From Fibrobacterota bacterium (GTDB lineage: Bacteria; Fibrobacterota; Fibrobacteria; UBA11236), in the NCBI GenBank assembly GCA_019509785.1, contig JAEKLQ010000021.1, forward strand, positions 1 to 64,000: 64,000 nt of DNA. The letters are read 5' to 3'. Each line of letters opens with the position of its first letter. The stretch's first letter is position 1. A program made the translations under genes and the position numbers. This document shows positions 34,601 to 42,512 of this stretch, one piece after another. A model generated the notes under the pieces. That model saw only the letters and a program-made list of their open reading frames with translations. It was not told the DNA's origin and made no database searches.

Positions 34601-35184
34601 GGGATGACCAGGGCTTCCGAGGAGTTGGGGCCGTTGGGCAAATCCAGGGTGGCGACGGAAGGATCATCGACGGACCAGATGAAGGATTGCTCGGCGAATT
34701 TGGGGAGGATGGCGGCGGTGACCTTGACGGCGGGATCGCCTGCTTGGAGGCTCAAGGATTCGGGGGAGAGTGAGAGCGAGTTGGGAACGGCTCCGGGTTC
34801 GGAGAGGGTGTCCACCACGACTTTGCCGCCTTGGTCGTCGAAGGTGCGGTTTTGATCCGCGCAAAGCGAACCATCTTTGAACCAACCCCGCACGTGGACC
34901 TGGGCGCGGCCGCCCTTGTACTTCGAGGCGTCGAGGCCGTTCAATTCATCCAGCGACTTGAGGGGCCCTTCGAAAAGGGTATCCAGGACCTTGCCCGAGG
35001 TATCCAACAGTTCCACTTGCAGGGTATCGCAATGGGTCCATGCCGAATCGGGCGTCAAATTGAATTTGGTTTCGCCGTCGGCTTGGTTCAATTGGCAGGA
35101 CCAGAAAATGAGGAGGCCGGCGATGGAAGCGAGGGCGGCCAGGGCGAAGGCGCGGAAGCGGAGGGCGGATTTATGGCTGTTCAT
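31675..35184 (-). CDS. Large PKD/Ig-like multidomain lipoprotein (copy 1, lipoprotein partner)
   Basis: The 1169-residue protein begins with a lipoprotein signal (Cys near residue 30, LIFWSC). Then follow a conserved N-terminal domain (~35-130), two BIG_2-type Ig-like domains (~135-305) and PKD-like domains (~310-585, with FKWDLDGDSTWDD and GWDYDGDGKLDD). Two cadherin-like beta-sandwich domains (~590-785) and several InlB/bacterial-repeat domains (~785-1025) come next. The last ~140 residues hold two Cys clusters (CVNQVTTC...C...C and PCCKLCC), unusual for a surface protein. It starts 6 nt after the membrane-protein gene at 35191-35925, and this pair is duplicated at 36131-38147. It is likely an outer-membrane surface adhesin or scaffold; function unknown. 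Confidence 0.8.
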   Translation of the reverse strand: MNSHKSALRFRAFALAALASIAGLLIFWSCQLNQADGETKFNLTPDSAWTHCDTLQVELLDTSGKVLDTLFEGPLKSLDELNGLDASKYKGGRAQVHVRGWFKDGSLCADQNRTFDDQGGKVVVDTLSEPGAVPNSLSLSPESLSLQAGDPAVKVTAAILPKFAEQSFIWSVDDPSVATLDLPNGPNSSEALVIPLKNGTAHVRARAKHDSTKTAVIVVQIGSTGGRSISLQPDSLSLYLGGPDSVLKASTAPDAKDGEIAWSSSDEAVVKVDDQGRVHGLKEGVATVMAKFGDASALARIRVKRDVPVLTVSNKSGAAVNSPIDFSPKATQEFGSIVMFKWDLDGDSTWDDSLPGPFLGNVADLPTQTTTFTKEGSHQVHFLVRDSEGNEAVATVTVDIGNQPPETVSKSKDTLVSINDFVALEAKVRDAEGKVALVGWDYDGDGKLDDSIKANDSTASIKGGHKYSAPGKYVATLYATDDAGKTGTDSVLITVVLDPPTADMGPDISVIAGSPVNFSVKGSDKFGAIAKREIKVGSASFLNLGKQDTSMVVPGDTGKVVVIGRVTDDDGNSAEDTMVVTLLPPSKSNNDLSSLIPSAGTLTPSFKPVTVAYSMAVAYTDSLVGVVATTTDPAASLLINGKPVASGKSSDSVALAVGTTLKAFEIVVTAQDGTQKSYSIAVTRAPSTDASLAKLDPAGFVLKPSFKSDIFDYADTVAFKVASVTVKPTASHPAAKLTVNDTALTSGTVSSPLALDVGDNLFKIVVTAQDGKAKSTYTVKVVRRAKVIVSRAIGAVTIVVDSLEAPLGAVVNLKAPDSTGFHFAKWALTEGSGTFGTGSSDSTANPAKLTVKAATVRATGSFAINVYTITGTISGFVGGAFDHASIQIQHGKDTSITLTPLVGYRILSVTDSGAALASLGTATKFGPKTYKLTNVTKSHTLVATFLKTYTLTTSVTGTGTISPVGTTEVDSGSTQAITMVSGSPSTGVWVSAFTDNGTDVVASLTGDRMNTSTYSLSGIAANHTVAAAFDVRSFTLKIYGHDLCVNQVTTCTDPRLCILHFCLVGSGPDSVVTPASFGTKWNITTDSTNASGTKFTQWNKDGVLFNVNRGTTTDPVTADVNYTAAYPCCKLCCIIIGPPITTDPITTSPVSATTIPVEKAQSQPQPTTP

Positions 35185-35190
35185 GACGTC

Positions 35191-35925
35191 CTACTTGGCG
35201 GCCTGGGTTTGGTTCGGAATGGTGATGGTATGCGTCGCAGGGGTATTGTCCGAGGTCGAAATGAGATAGACCACGGTTCCGGCCGTAATCAGGCCAACGC
35301 CTCCCGCCACCCACATGCCTTTGCTCTTCCAGAAGGATTCCTTTTCCTGGTGCGTCGCATCCTGGTATTCCTTGGACGGGCCGGCAGGCTGGGAAGCGGC
35401 GGCCTGTTCGGTATGGGCGGCGGAGCCGGTAGCGGGCTTTTCGGGCGAGGAGATCTGGGTGCTGTCGACGCCGAAGCCCTTCTGGCGGGCCACGAACTCC
35501 TTGCGCACCTTTTCGAAGATGCGATCGATTTCATCGCTGACGAACATATCGACCAGCTCGGCGGACGGCATCATTTCCAGCAGGCGGTACATGTAGTACT
35601 TCCCCTTCTCGCGCGTTTGCGGATTGGCCGAATAGACCACGGCCAAATGCTTGGCGATGAAGATGCTGTCGCCGCGCGAATATGTCTTATTGGATTTGGT
35701 GAAGGTCTCGATCAGCTTGGTGACCTTTTCGAAATCCCCTTCGTTGTAGGCGTTGTGGATGGCCTTCTGATCGAGCACCGTTCCCGTAGAAGCCTGGGCG
35801 GGAGCAGGTTGGGCGGCGGACGCGGCGGCCGGCTGGGGCGTGGGCGAAGATTGGCCCGCGAAAACCGAGGCGACGAGGAAAAAGATCAAGGTAGACCGGA
35901 TCAGGACGGTGAGGACGCTATGCAT
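35191..35925 (-). CDS. Conserved-domain membrane protein (copy 1, paralogue of 37137-38147)
   Basis: The 244-residue product has a signal peptide or anchor (~1-25) and a short Pro/Ala linker. A helical domain at ~50-155 contains HNAYNEGDFEKV, DSIFIAKHLAVVYSANP, KYYMYRLLEMMP and DEIDRIFEKVRKEF. A Ser/Ala-rich linker and one membrane helix (~200-222) then a Thr-rich tail follow. The domain could be a TPR-like helical repeat, but no standard consensus fits. The same domain, linker and C-terminal helix occur in the gene at 37137-38147. Each copy is followed by a PKD lipoprotein gene 4-6 nt downstream. An upstream non-ATG start would add 14 residues; the ATG at 35925 suits the signal peptide. Confidence 0.75.
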   Translation of the reverse strand: MHSVLTVLIRSTLIFFLVASVFAGQSSPTPQPAAASAAQPAPAQASTGTVLDQKAIHNAYNEGDFEKVTKLIETFTKSNKTYSRGDSIFIAKHLAVVYSANPQTREKGKYYMYRLLEMMPSAELVDMFVSDEIDRIFEKVRKEFVARQKGFGVDSTQISSPEKPATGSAAHTEQAAASQPAGPSKEYQDATHQEKESFWKSKGMWVAGGVGLITAGTVVYLISTSDNTPATHTITIPNQTQAAK

Positions 35926-36130
35926 ACGATATTCCCAGGAAGGAAGGATGATGCCGAAGGCTCGCAAAATCTAGTTATTCAGGAACTCCGGCCCATTAGA
36001 TCCCGCCGGCCGTAACGAGCCCCTAAATCCTCCACCCTTGTCTTCCGGGCACGGGTTTCCCCGGAAGATCGCCTGAAACCATTCCCACGCGGCTTGCCGG
36101 CCGCTCCTGGGGTATGGAAGATGATCGGCT

Positions 36131-37132
36131 TTAAGGGGTAACCGAGGAATCGGGAAGATTTCCGGAACCGGAATTTCCGGCAGGGGTCACGTGCACCACC
36201 AAGGTGTCGTAGGCCATCAGGTTATCCGAATCGATCACCCGCAGGATGCAGGTGAGATCGCCGGAGGACTTCGGGACCGGGAGGGTGGTCTCGGTTTGCG
36301 GCACGTTCGCGAACGGCGCTCCGTCAAAGCTCCAGGCGCGGTAGACGATGGGCCCGAACCCATCCTCGCCGCGCGCATGCAATAGGATTACCCCGCCTAC
36401 GGGGACCGTAGTGTCCTTACCGGCGTCGGCCCAGGGAGGATCGAGCTCCACATTTACCTTCACTTTGGCTTCCGCGAGCCCTTTCTTCAGATCCCAGACG
36501 CGCAGGGTGCATACGCGTTGGCCGGAGTCGGCATAGCGGACGCCGAAACGGATGCGGGCCTGGGAGCCGAGGATGACGGCCGAGTCCTTGGGGCCGTCGC
36601 CGCATTGCCAAGCATAAGAGGCGAGGTCCCCGTCGGCATCATAGACTTCCGTCGTGAGAGGCACGCTGTCGCGGATGGAGACCGCGGTGTCGGAAGGGAA
36701 CGAGGATAGGAAGGGCGGATGGGACGCCCCGGCCGCGGTTCCCGGATCCGGAACGGCCTTGGCCGAATCGTCGAATCGTTCGATGCGCAAGTCGAGAAGC
36801 CGCTGGGTGCTGCCTTCGTAAAGGCGGGTCTCGCGGTAAGCCAGGCGGGAGCCATGGTAGCCCTCGATCAGGATGCGCGCGGTTTCGCCGGAGTAGCTGC
36901 GCGCGGGCAGGCGCTCCAGGCGCTTGAGGTCCGGCAGGGTATCGTCATAAAGGGTCGCGACGCGTCGGCCGGTGGTATCGTCCAGATTGATGGCGATGCG
37001 GGAATAATCGAGGAGATTCGGTCCGGCCTCGAGGCGGAAATAAGTCTCGGGCTCGGTCGAGTTCAGGCAAGCCGATACGCAAAGCGATGCCGCCGCCGCC
37101 AGCAAGCGCAGGAATCCATTAAGAGACCCCAT
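36131..37132 (-). CDS. PKD-like lipoprotein (copy 2, lipoprotein partner)
   Basis: The 333-residue protein has a lipoprotein signal (AAAASLCVSAC, Cys near residue 22). Its N-terminal domain (~25-125) matches that of the large lipoprotein at 31675-35184 in order and pattern (LDDTTGRRVATLYDDTLPDL compared with LLDTSGKVLDTLFEGPLKSL). Two PKD-like segments follow (~145-225 and ~230-315, with DADGDLASYAWQCGDG and DPPWADAGKDTTVP). It lacks the BIG_2, cadherin-like and Cys-rich parts of copy 1. The called ATG lies 4 nt after the preceding stop; an ATG at 37171 with a GGGAAAG box ahead of it would overlap the upstream gene and is a real alternative. Confidence 0.75.
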   Translation of the reverse strand: MGSLNGFLRLLAAAASLCVSACLNSTEPETYFRLEAGPNLLDYSRIAINLDDTTGRRVATLYDDTLPDLKRLERLPARSYSGETARILIEGYHGSRLAYRETRLYEGSTQRLLDLRIERFDDSAKAVPDPGTAAGASHPPFLSSFPSDTAVSIRDSVPLTTEVYDADGDLASYAWQCGDGPKDSAVILGSQARIRFGVRYADSGQRVCTLRVWDLKKGLAEAKVKVNVELDPPWADAGKDTTVPVGGVILLHARGEDGFGPIVYRAWSFDGAPFANVPQTETTLPVPKSSGDLTCILRVIDSDNLMAYDTLVVHVTPAGNSGSGNLPDSSVTP

Positions 37133-37136
37133 GCCG

Positions 37137-38147
37137 TTAGGGGCTCTTAGACAAGCTCGCGGGAACCGCATAGGTCTTTCCCGGCCCGCCGCTTTCGGAG
37201 CCGGCGTGCCAAAGGGTGAAGGCGATGGCCGCGATCGCGGCTCCGCCGCCGATCCAAACTCCCGGCTTTTTCCAGACGGGATTGGACGTGTCGGACTCGG
37301 AGACGTTCTCGACCCCGGCTACCGAAGGCGCCGCCAGGTCGACCGTGGGCCGGGACGGCGAAGAGTCGAAGGCGGAATCGACCGCCGGCGCTCGGGCGGG
37401 TTCGGAACCGGAAGCGCGCGGGGAATGATCGGCAAGGGGCGCATCCCAAGGCCTGTATGGCTTGGCGGGAACCGCTTGGGGGCGGACGGCCGAGCGAACC
37501 TTGGGCGCGCCGGCCCGGCCCCTAGGCCGGACGGCGACCCTGGCCGGCAAGGTCCAGTCGTCGGAATAAGCGGGTTCGGAAGATTCACTCGGGGGCGCGG
37601 CCGGAATCGCACCTGCGGTTGAAGAATGGGAGGCGGGCGACATCGCGGCGATTGACGCTGCGGCCGTAGCCGGCGCGGCGGACAGCGGAGCCGATGACTT
37701 GCGCGGCGCCACGGGTACGGTCCGGGCAATGGCCGCGGAAGCGGGGGCCGGGGTTTTGCCTTGGCTGTCCGAAGCGCGCAGATCATGCTCCTTGCGGACT
37801 TTCTCGAACACCGCATCCACCTCATCGCCGACGTACATATCCAGCAAATCGGCGCGCGGGGAAAGATCGAGCAGGCGGAACATATGGTAGCGGCCCAGTT
37901 CGCGCGTGGCCGGCGCCGCCGCCAGCACAACGGCGAGATGTTTCTCCGCGAAAATGCTGTCGTCCTTGACGCAGGCGCATTGGCCCTTTCCGTACGGCTC
38001 CAGTTCGCGCAAGATCCGCTCGAATTCCCCGTCGTGGTACAAGGCGTGGATGCGGGCGCGATCGAGGGAACGGCGCGGCGCGGCCCAAGCCATGCTCGCG
38101 CAGAGGAGGGCGGCGGAAAGGATGAGGATGCGGGCCGGCAGGGCCAT
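37137..38147 (-). CDS. Conserved-domain membrane protein (copy 2, paralogue of 35191-35925)
   Basis: The 336-residue protein has a signal peptide (residues 1-22, ending MAWAAP). The helical domain at ~27-130 matches copy 1 nearly motif for motif (HALYHDGEFERI, DSIFAEKHLAVVLAAAP, RYHMFRLLDLSP, DEVDAVFEKVRKE). Between it and the C-terminal membrane helix (~300-318) lies a Pro/Ala/Arg-rich linker of about 165 residues, much longer than in copy 1. It could span the periplasm. AAGGGAA precedes the ATG. The lipoprotein gene of the pair follows 4 nt later. Function unknown. Confidence 0.75.
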   Translation of the reverse strand: MALPARILILSAALLCASMAWAAPRRSLDRARIHALYHDGEFERILRELEPYGKGQCACVKDDSIFAEKHLAVVLAAAPATRELGRYHMFRLLDLSPRADLLDMYVGDEVDAVFEKVRKEHDLRASDSQGKTPAPASAAIARTVPVAPRKSSAPLSAAPATAAASIAAMSPASHSSTAGAIPAAPPSESSEPAYSDDWTLPARVAVRPRGRAGAPKVRSAVRPQAVPAKPYRPWDAPLADHSPRASGSEPARAPAVDSAFDSSPSRPTVDLAAPSVAGVENVSESDTSNPVWKKPGVWIGGGAAIAAIAFTLWHAGSESGGPGKTYAVPASLSKSP

Positions 38148-38282
38148 GGATTCCCTTCGGAATTCTTTCGCGGGCGGAAGGCCGCCATCGCGATCCGATC
38201 ATAGGGACGGGAAGGGGCGGAGGGCAAGCCCCGCGACCGGGCCCGGGGCCGAGGTAACCTGTAAGTTAACGCGGAAGCTGGC

Positions 38283-38382
38283 GCGGGACTTGAAGCTAGA
38301 GCGGAAGGCGAAGTCCGGCTTCAACTCCCGCTGCTAAGATGCTAGCTCCGCTTCGGAGCGCCCGCTCCTAGGCGGAGCGGGC
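38283..38382. other. Cluster of three strong hairpins between convergent-order genes
   Basis: Within the 241-bp gap 38148-38388 there are three stems. The first is a 13-bp stem with a single C-C mismatch (38283-38296 with 38318-38331). The second is a 6-bp stem (38345-38350 with 38354-38359). The third is a perfect 9-bp stem (38360-38368 with 38374-38382). No T-run follows on either strand. Since the minus-strand dehydrogenase-like gene ends at 38389, they may act as a terminator-like mRNA end or a leader of copy 2 of the two-gene unit. Confidence 0.5.
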
Positions 38383-38388
38383 AAGCCG

Positions 38389-40101
38389 TCAGAGCGAGTA
38401 TTTGATCTTGAAAAGCCCCGAACCGATGCCGGCGGGCACGGAGATGAATTGGCTGTAGGCGTCCTGCCTTTGCGAGGCCTGGGCTGACCAGATCGTCTTG
38501 CCCTGGAGGTCGTACAAGGTGAAGCCGCGGTATCCGAGGGGAACTTCGATCTGCCGCTCGGAATCCCAGCCCAGGTGGATCAGCCCGCTCTTGCCCGACT
38601 GGAAAGGCGAAGCCATATCCTTATGGATCGAGACCGCCGGGGCGCAGGGGGCGCCCGTGTAGTCGAGCCGGAAGATCTTCGGCGGGGTGGAAGAGAAAGG
38701 CACCGGCATCGATCCGTTGGAGGTGAAATTGTAGAGGTTGTAATAGTCCAAGACGTACATCACCCCGTCGGGCCCGATATAGATTTCCAACGGGTGGATG
38801 AAGCCGCCGTTGGCGCCGGTATAGAACCGGGTCCGGTTCAGCACCTTGGTGTTATCCGCGTTCAGGGTATGCGCGTAAATGGTGCCGGCGTTCTTCCAAT
38901 CGGTCACGAACCACACGCCGTCGAATTGGCCCGGCAGCTTCTTCGTCGAAGTCTGGGCCGGGTTGTAGCGGTAGATGGGCCCGGTGATGGCGGCGGCCTG
39001 GGTGTAGCCGTAGATCGCCCCTTGCGCGGGCGGCAGCTTCTGGACGCCGGTATTGTGGATGCCCGTATTCATGGGGGCGGCGGGGTCCTTGACGGGCGCG
39101 GCCTTGTACTGGTAATGCGGATTGCCTTCGGCGCCGGCGAAGTAAGGCCACCCCATGAAGCCCGGATGGGTCACGAGATTGAGCTCTTCCGTTTGCCAGC
39201 CCATGTCCGGGCCCACATCGCCCCAGGTCAAGAGGCCCTTGGCGTCGTCGACGGAAATGGTGTAGGGATTGCGATGGCCCATGGTGTAGATCTCCGGCCG
39301 GATCTTGGCGAGTTCGGCGGGAGAATACATGGATGCGTAGTAATCCTTGAGGTTCCCGGGGGGAACGGTGTAACCCCCGTCGGCGGTGGGATGGATGCGC
39401 AGGATCTTGCCGCGCAAATCGTTCGAGTTGGCCGAATGCCCTTCGTCATCGGCATCGGGATAGCGGGTGTCGATGTAAGCATTCGAATCCGCATCCCCGG
39501 AAGCGGGATTCAGGGTGTTATTGCCGACGGAGATCCACAGATCCCCCTTGCCGTCGATGCGGATGTCCCCGCCGGTATGGCAGCAGTAGTTCTTCTGGGT
39601 GGGCCAGGACAGGATCACCTTCTCGGAACCCATGTCCAATTGGTTCCCCGTAACCGTGAAGCGCGAGAGATGGGAGGAGTCCACCGCCGCCATCTGGTAA
39701 TCGACGTAGAGCCAGTGGTTGGTCTCGAAGTTGGGATCGATGGTGAAGCCGACCAATCCGAATTCGTTATTGACGTTGTTCATGCTCATATGCAGCGGGG
39801 AAGTGGTCGGAAAGGAATTGATCTTCCCGAGCTTGGTCACCGTCGCGCCGTCCGCGCTCAGCATCTTGATGGAGCCGCCCCGTTCCGAGAAGTAAATCGA
39901 TCCGTCCTTGGCCACCGCGAAGCGGGTGACTTCGTCCAGATTCGGGTCTTTAGTCTTGTCCAGCACCGAGACCTTATTGAAATTGGCCTCCGTCACATCC
40001 GTGCAGTTGGGCGCGCTGAACTTATCCTGGCCCCGCGCGGTCCCGAATCCTACCCCTGCCGACACCAACGCCGCCAGAGCCCATTTGCCATTCCTGCCCA
40101 T
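38389..40101 (-). CDS. Secreted PQQ-type sugar dehydrogenase-like beta-propeller protein
   Basis: The 570-residue protein has a signal peptide (~1-25, ending TARGQ). A six-bladed propeller of the glucose/sorbosone dehydrogenase (GSDH) family follows, with NNEFGLVGFTIDPNF, YCCHTGGDIRIDGKGDLWISVGNN, SNDLRGKILRIHP, MGHRNPYTISVD and HPLEIYIGPDGVMYVLDY. These hold the PQQ- and Ca-binding positions of the family, though activity cannot be judged by eye. After residue ~500 comes a C-terminal beta domain with LYDLQGK, like that of the GH44 protein, probably a sorting or attachment domain. The ATG at 40101 has GAGAGG 8 nt ahead; the frame is open upstream. Confidence 0.85.
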   Translation of the reverse strand: MGRNGKWALAALVSAGVGFGTARGQDKFSAPNCTDVTEANFNKVSVLDKTKDPNLDEVTRFAVAKDGSIYFSERGGSIKMLSADGATVTKLGKINSFPTTSPLHMSMNNVNNEFGLVGFTIDPNFETNHWLYVDYQMAAVDSSHLSRFTVTGNQLDMGSEKVILSWPTQKNYCCHTGGDIRIDGKGDLWISVGNNTLNPASGDADSNAYIDTRYPDADDEGHSANSNDLRGKILRIHPTADGGYTVPPGNLKDYYASMYSPAELAKIRPEIYTMGHRNPYTISVDDAKGLLTWGDVGPDMGWQTEELNLVTHPGFMGWPYFAGAEGNPHYQYKAAPVKDPAAPMNTGIHNTGVQKLPPAQGAIYGYTQAAAITGPIYRYNPAQTSTKKLPGQFDGVWFVTDWKNAGTIYAHTLNADNTKVLNRTRFYTGANGGFIHPLEIYIGPDGVMYVLDYYNLYNFTSNGSMPVPFSSTPPKIFRLDYTGAPCAPAVSIHKDMASPFQSGKSGLIHLGWDSERQIEVPLGYRGFTLYDLQGKTIWSAQASQRQDAYSQFISVPAGIGSGLFKIKYSL

Positions 40102-40223
40102 CGCAATACCTCTCAATCCTGAAAAAGGAATCTCCCGGTTCTTAGTTACCTTATCTGGCCGAAGCGTTTTGTACAAACCCGGAAAGCCCGCACGGGCGGC
40201 CCGGGGCACTACCCGGAGGACCC

Positions 40224-41084
40224 ATGCCCGCCCCATTCCGCTTTCCCGCATTCGCTCCCGCTTTCGCCGCCTGGGCCGCCTGCGCGGCCCTTCCGGCATC
40301 GGCTTTCCGCGTCGCCAAGCCCGATTTCGCCCGCTTCGCGGGATCCCTCGACTGCCAATGGGACGGGGAATCCTGCCCAGGAGCGGCCAACGGCTTTATC
40401 GTCAAGGGACTGGCGGGAAGCGGCATTCCCGATCCGACCGCGGCCGAACTGGCCGCCGGGGGTAAGGTAGTGGTGGGATTCCTGGAAGGCAAGCCATTCT
40501 CTTGGCCGCGCTACTCCGTGGATTTCCCTTCCGCCAAATACCGTTGGGTGGTACTCAACGAACTTTCTTCGGGCGATCAGAACGACGTCTTCCTCACCAT
40601 GTGGAAGTCCGTCGGCGACAGCCTGGAATTCGTAAAAGCGAATCCGCGGGCTTATCCCCTCGATCTGGGTGAAACCTACGTCTACGCCAAGGCCCCGCTG
40701 CCCGACAATTCCCTGCTCGTCATCCTCAAAGGGGAAGGTTCGGACGCGGGCGTGACCCTGCAGGATTTCCGTTTCCTGCGCCTGCAAGCGCCGGATAAGG
40801 TCACCGAAGTGGCGCGCCGGACGAATAAAAGCGAAATCCCCGTGCAGAAGATCCTGGAGCGAATCAACAATGACGAACCGGTGGAAGCGGTAATCGACTC
40901 TTCTTTGACCTGCGAAATCGTGAAGGGCAAGAAGGCCCCGTCCGGCGGCCCCTTGATCCGTTTCCTGAAAACCCGCACCAGCGTCCTGTATACCAAGTCG
41001 GGTCCGCAGGAATCCCCGCTGGGAAAGGAAGAAACGACCCTCGACATCTGGAAACTCGCCAAGACAGGCCAAACCGTTCGTTGA
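40224..41084 (+). CDS. Secreted protein of unknown function
   Basis: The 286-residue product has a signal peptide (~1-28, ending PASAF). A mature domain follows with two early Cys (DCQWDGESC) and an all-beta-looking middle (KYRWVVLNELSSGDQNDVFLTMWKS). No family was recognised. GGAGGA precedes the ATG. It is divergent from the propeller protein across 122 bp, so the two may share regulation. The promoter of the downstream DUF342 gene overlaps its stop codon, so it appears to be a separate unit. Confidence 0.6.
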   Translation: MPAPFRFPAFAPAFAAWAACAALPASAFRVAKPDFARFAGSLDCQWDGESCPGAANGFIVKGLAGSGIPDPTAAELAAGGKVVVGFLEGKPFSWPRYSVDFPSAKYRWVVLNELSSGDQNDVFLTMWKSVGDSLEFVKANPRAYPLDLGETYVYAKAPLPDNSLLVILKGEGSDAGVTLQDFRFLRLQAPDKVTEVARRTNKSEIPVQKILERINNDEPVEAVIDSSLTCEIVKGKKAPSGGPLIRFLKTRTSVLYTKSGPQESPLGKEETTLDIWKLAKTGQTVR

Positions 41085-41110
41085 CCGCGCTCTAACCGCT
41101 GCCCTATAAT
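41081..41110 (+). promoter_or_regulatory. Predicted strong sigma70-type promoter of the DUF342/HD-GYP operon
   Basis: TTGACC (41081-41086), an 18-nt spacer and a perfect TATAAT (41105-41110) overlap the stop codon of the preceding gene. The start near 41117 leaves a ~19-nt leader with GGAGG 7 nt before the ATG at 41136. Confidence 0.7.
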
Positions 41111-41135
41111 GGGTCCGGGTATCCGGAGGCCCTAC

Positions 41136-42506
41136 ATGGAGTTGCGCGTCGAAAAAGGCGGCCTGGAAGCGCGGCTCCGTCTGGCACCGGTGAAAACCGA
41201 AACCGGAGGGTACGTCCTCCCCTCCCTGGCCGAAATCGAAGTTTTCCTCAAAGAGAAAGGGGTCAAGGCCCCGATGGATGCGGCCGCGGTCGAGGCTTGT
41301 TTCGAGCGCCTGGCCCATGGCCTTAACGCCGAGCCCATCGCCGCGCGAGGCAAACCTCCGGTCCCGGGCAAGGACGGGACCCTGGAATTCCTGATCGATC
41401 TCGAAACCGCCTTCGTCCCGCCCTCGGCGGACGCGGGCGCCGTCGATCTGCGCGCGTCCCTCATCCATACGGTGAGCCCGGGCCAGCCCTTGGCGGTATT
41501 GCATCCGCCCACCGCCGGCCTTCCCGGCCTGGACGTATTCGGCAACCTGGTGGGCTCCATCCCCGGCAAGGCGCTCCAGCCGCGCCTGGGCGCGAATACC
41601 ATGCGCTCGGAGCACGATGCCAACTTGATCGTAGCGAAGACCTTAGGCCATGCCCGTCTCCAGGGCGGCGTCATGGAGGTGGAGGAATTCTACCAGGTTC
41701 CCGGCGACGTGGATTACGCCTCGGGCAACATCGCCTTTCCCAAATCGGTGCAAGTGCGCGGGGACGTGAAGGCGGGCTTCGCGGTGGAAGCGGGCGGCGA
41801 CGTGGAGATCGAGGGCTTGGTGGAAGACTGTTCGGTGAAAGCCAAGGGCAAGCTGCTGGTGAAGGGCGGATTCACGGGGCAAGGGAAGGGCATGGTGCAG
41901 GCGGGCGGGGAAATCAGCCTGGGCTACGTGCGCAACCAGGCGGTGCGCGGCGAGGAATCCATCCGGGTGGCAAAGGAGGCGGTGAACAGCCGCATGCAAT
42001 CGCGCCAGTCCGTATTGGTGAACGGCCTCTTGGCGGGAGGCAAGGTGCAGGCGCGCCATGCCATCGAATGCCAGGTGGCCGGGACCGAGACCGGTACGCC
42101 CACGCATTTGGAAGCGGGCTTCGATTACATCACCGCCGAGGAGATGGCGGACATCCGCGCGCAGATGGAAAAGATGGGCAAGTACGCCCGCAAGCTCGAA
42201 GAATCGCTACGGCACATCCACGATATGGAGCGGATGAACCGCGGGCTCGATCCCTGGGCCATCGATATGGTTTTCCAGATGGAAACGATGCGGGGCAAGG
42301 TGGACACCAAGATCAAGTCGCTGCGGGATCGATACAGCGTGCTGGATCGGTTGAGCGGAACCTCCGAATCGGCGACCATCACGGTGCATCGGAAGACCTA
42401 TCCCGGCGTGGTGATGAAAATCGGCCGCGATATATTGCTCGTGGACGAGGTCCTTAACGGCCCGAAAACCTTCTTCGCCAAAGACGGCGCCATCCTGATC
42501 CGCTGA
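41136..42506 (+). CDS. FapA/DUF342-family protein (short form)
   Basis: The 456-residue protein has the DUF342 pattern: an N-terminal domain with PPVPGKDGTLEFLID and GLPGLDVFGN, then a right-handed beta-helix (~190-320) of short repeats (DVKAGFAVEAGGDVEIEG, GKLLVKGGFTG), and a C-terminal coiled coil (~325-420). FapA is named for flagellar assembly but is widespread in bacteria without flagella, where polymer- or signal-related roles are suspected. The ATG at 41136 has GGAGG 7 nt upstream. A larger paralogue lies at 47014-49050. The next gene, a degenerate HD-GYP protein, starts 6 nt after the stop. Confidence 0.85.
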   Translation: MELRVEKGGLEARLRLAPVKTETGGYVLPSLAEIEVFLKEKGVKAPMDAAAVEACFERLAHGLNAEPIAARGKPPVPGKDGTLEFLIDLETAFVPPSADAGAVDLRASLIHTVSPGQPLAVLHPPTAGLPGLDVFGNLVGSIPGKALQPRLGANTMRSEHDANLIVAKTLGHARLQGGVMEVEEFYQVPGDVDYASGNIAFPKSVQVRGDVKAGFAVEAGGDVEIEGLVEDCSVKAKGKLLVKGGFTGQGKGMVQAGGEISLGYVRNQAVRGEESIRVAKEAVNSRMQSRQSVLVNGLLAGGKVQARHAIECQVAGTETGTPTHLEAGFDYITAEEMADIRAQMEKMGKYARKLEESLRHIHDMERMNRGLDPWAIDMVFQMETMRGKVDTKIKSLRDRYSVLDRLSGTSESATITVHRKTYPGVVMKIGRDILLVDEVLNGPKTFFAKDGAILIR

Positions 42507-42512
42507 GGGCCC

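Noticed and set aside
32368-34773. 801-codon open frame on the plus strand opposite the large PKD lipoprotein
   Set aside because: It is the antisense of a gene with a signal peptide and recognisable Ig-like domains. Its composition (Arg/Gly/His-rich) is that of a G+C-driven shadow frame.
31675-38147. Tandem similarity as a transposon or recombination artefact
   Set aside because: The two copies differ greatly in length and sequence, each has its own operon layout, and there are no terminal repeats or transposase.
38575-40122. 515-codon plus-strand frame across the propeller gene
   Set aside because: Antisense shadow of a protein with signal peptide and family motifs.
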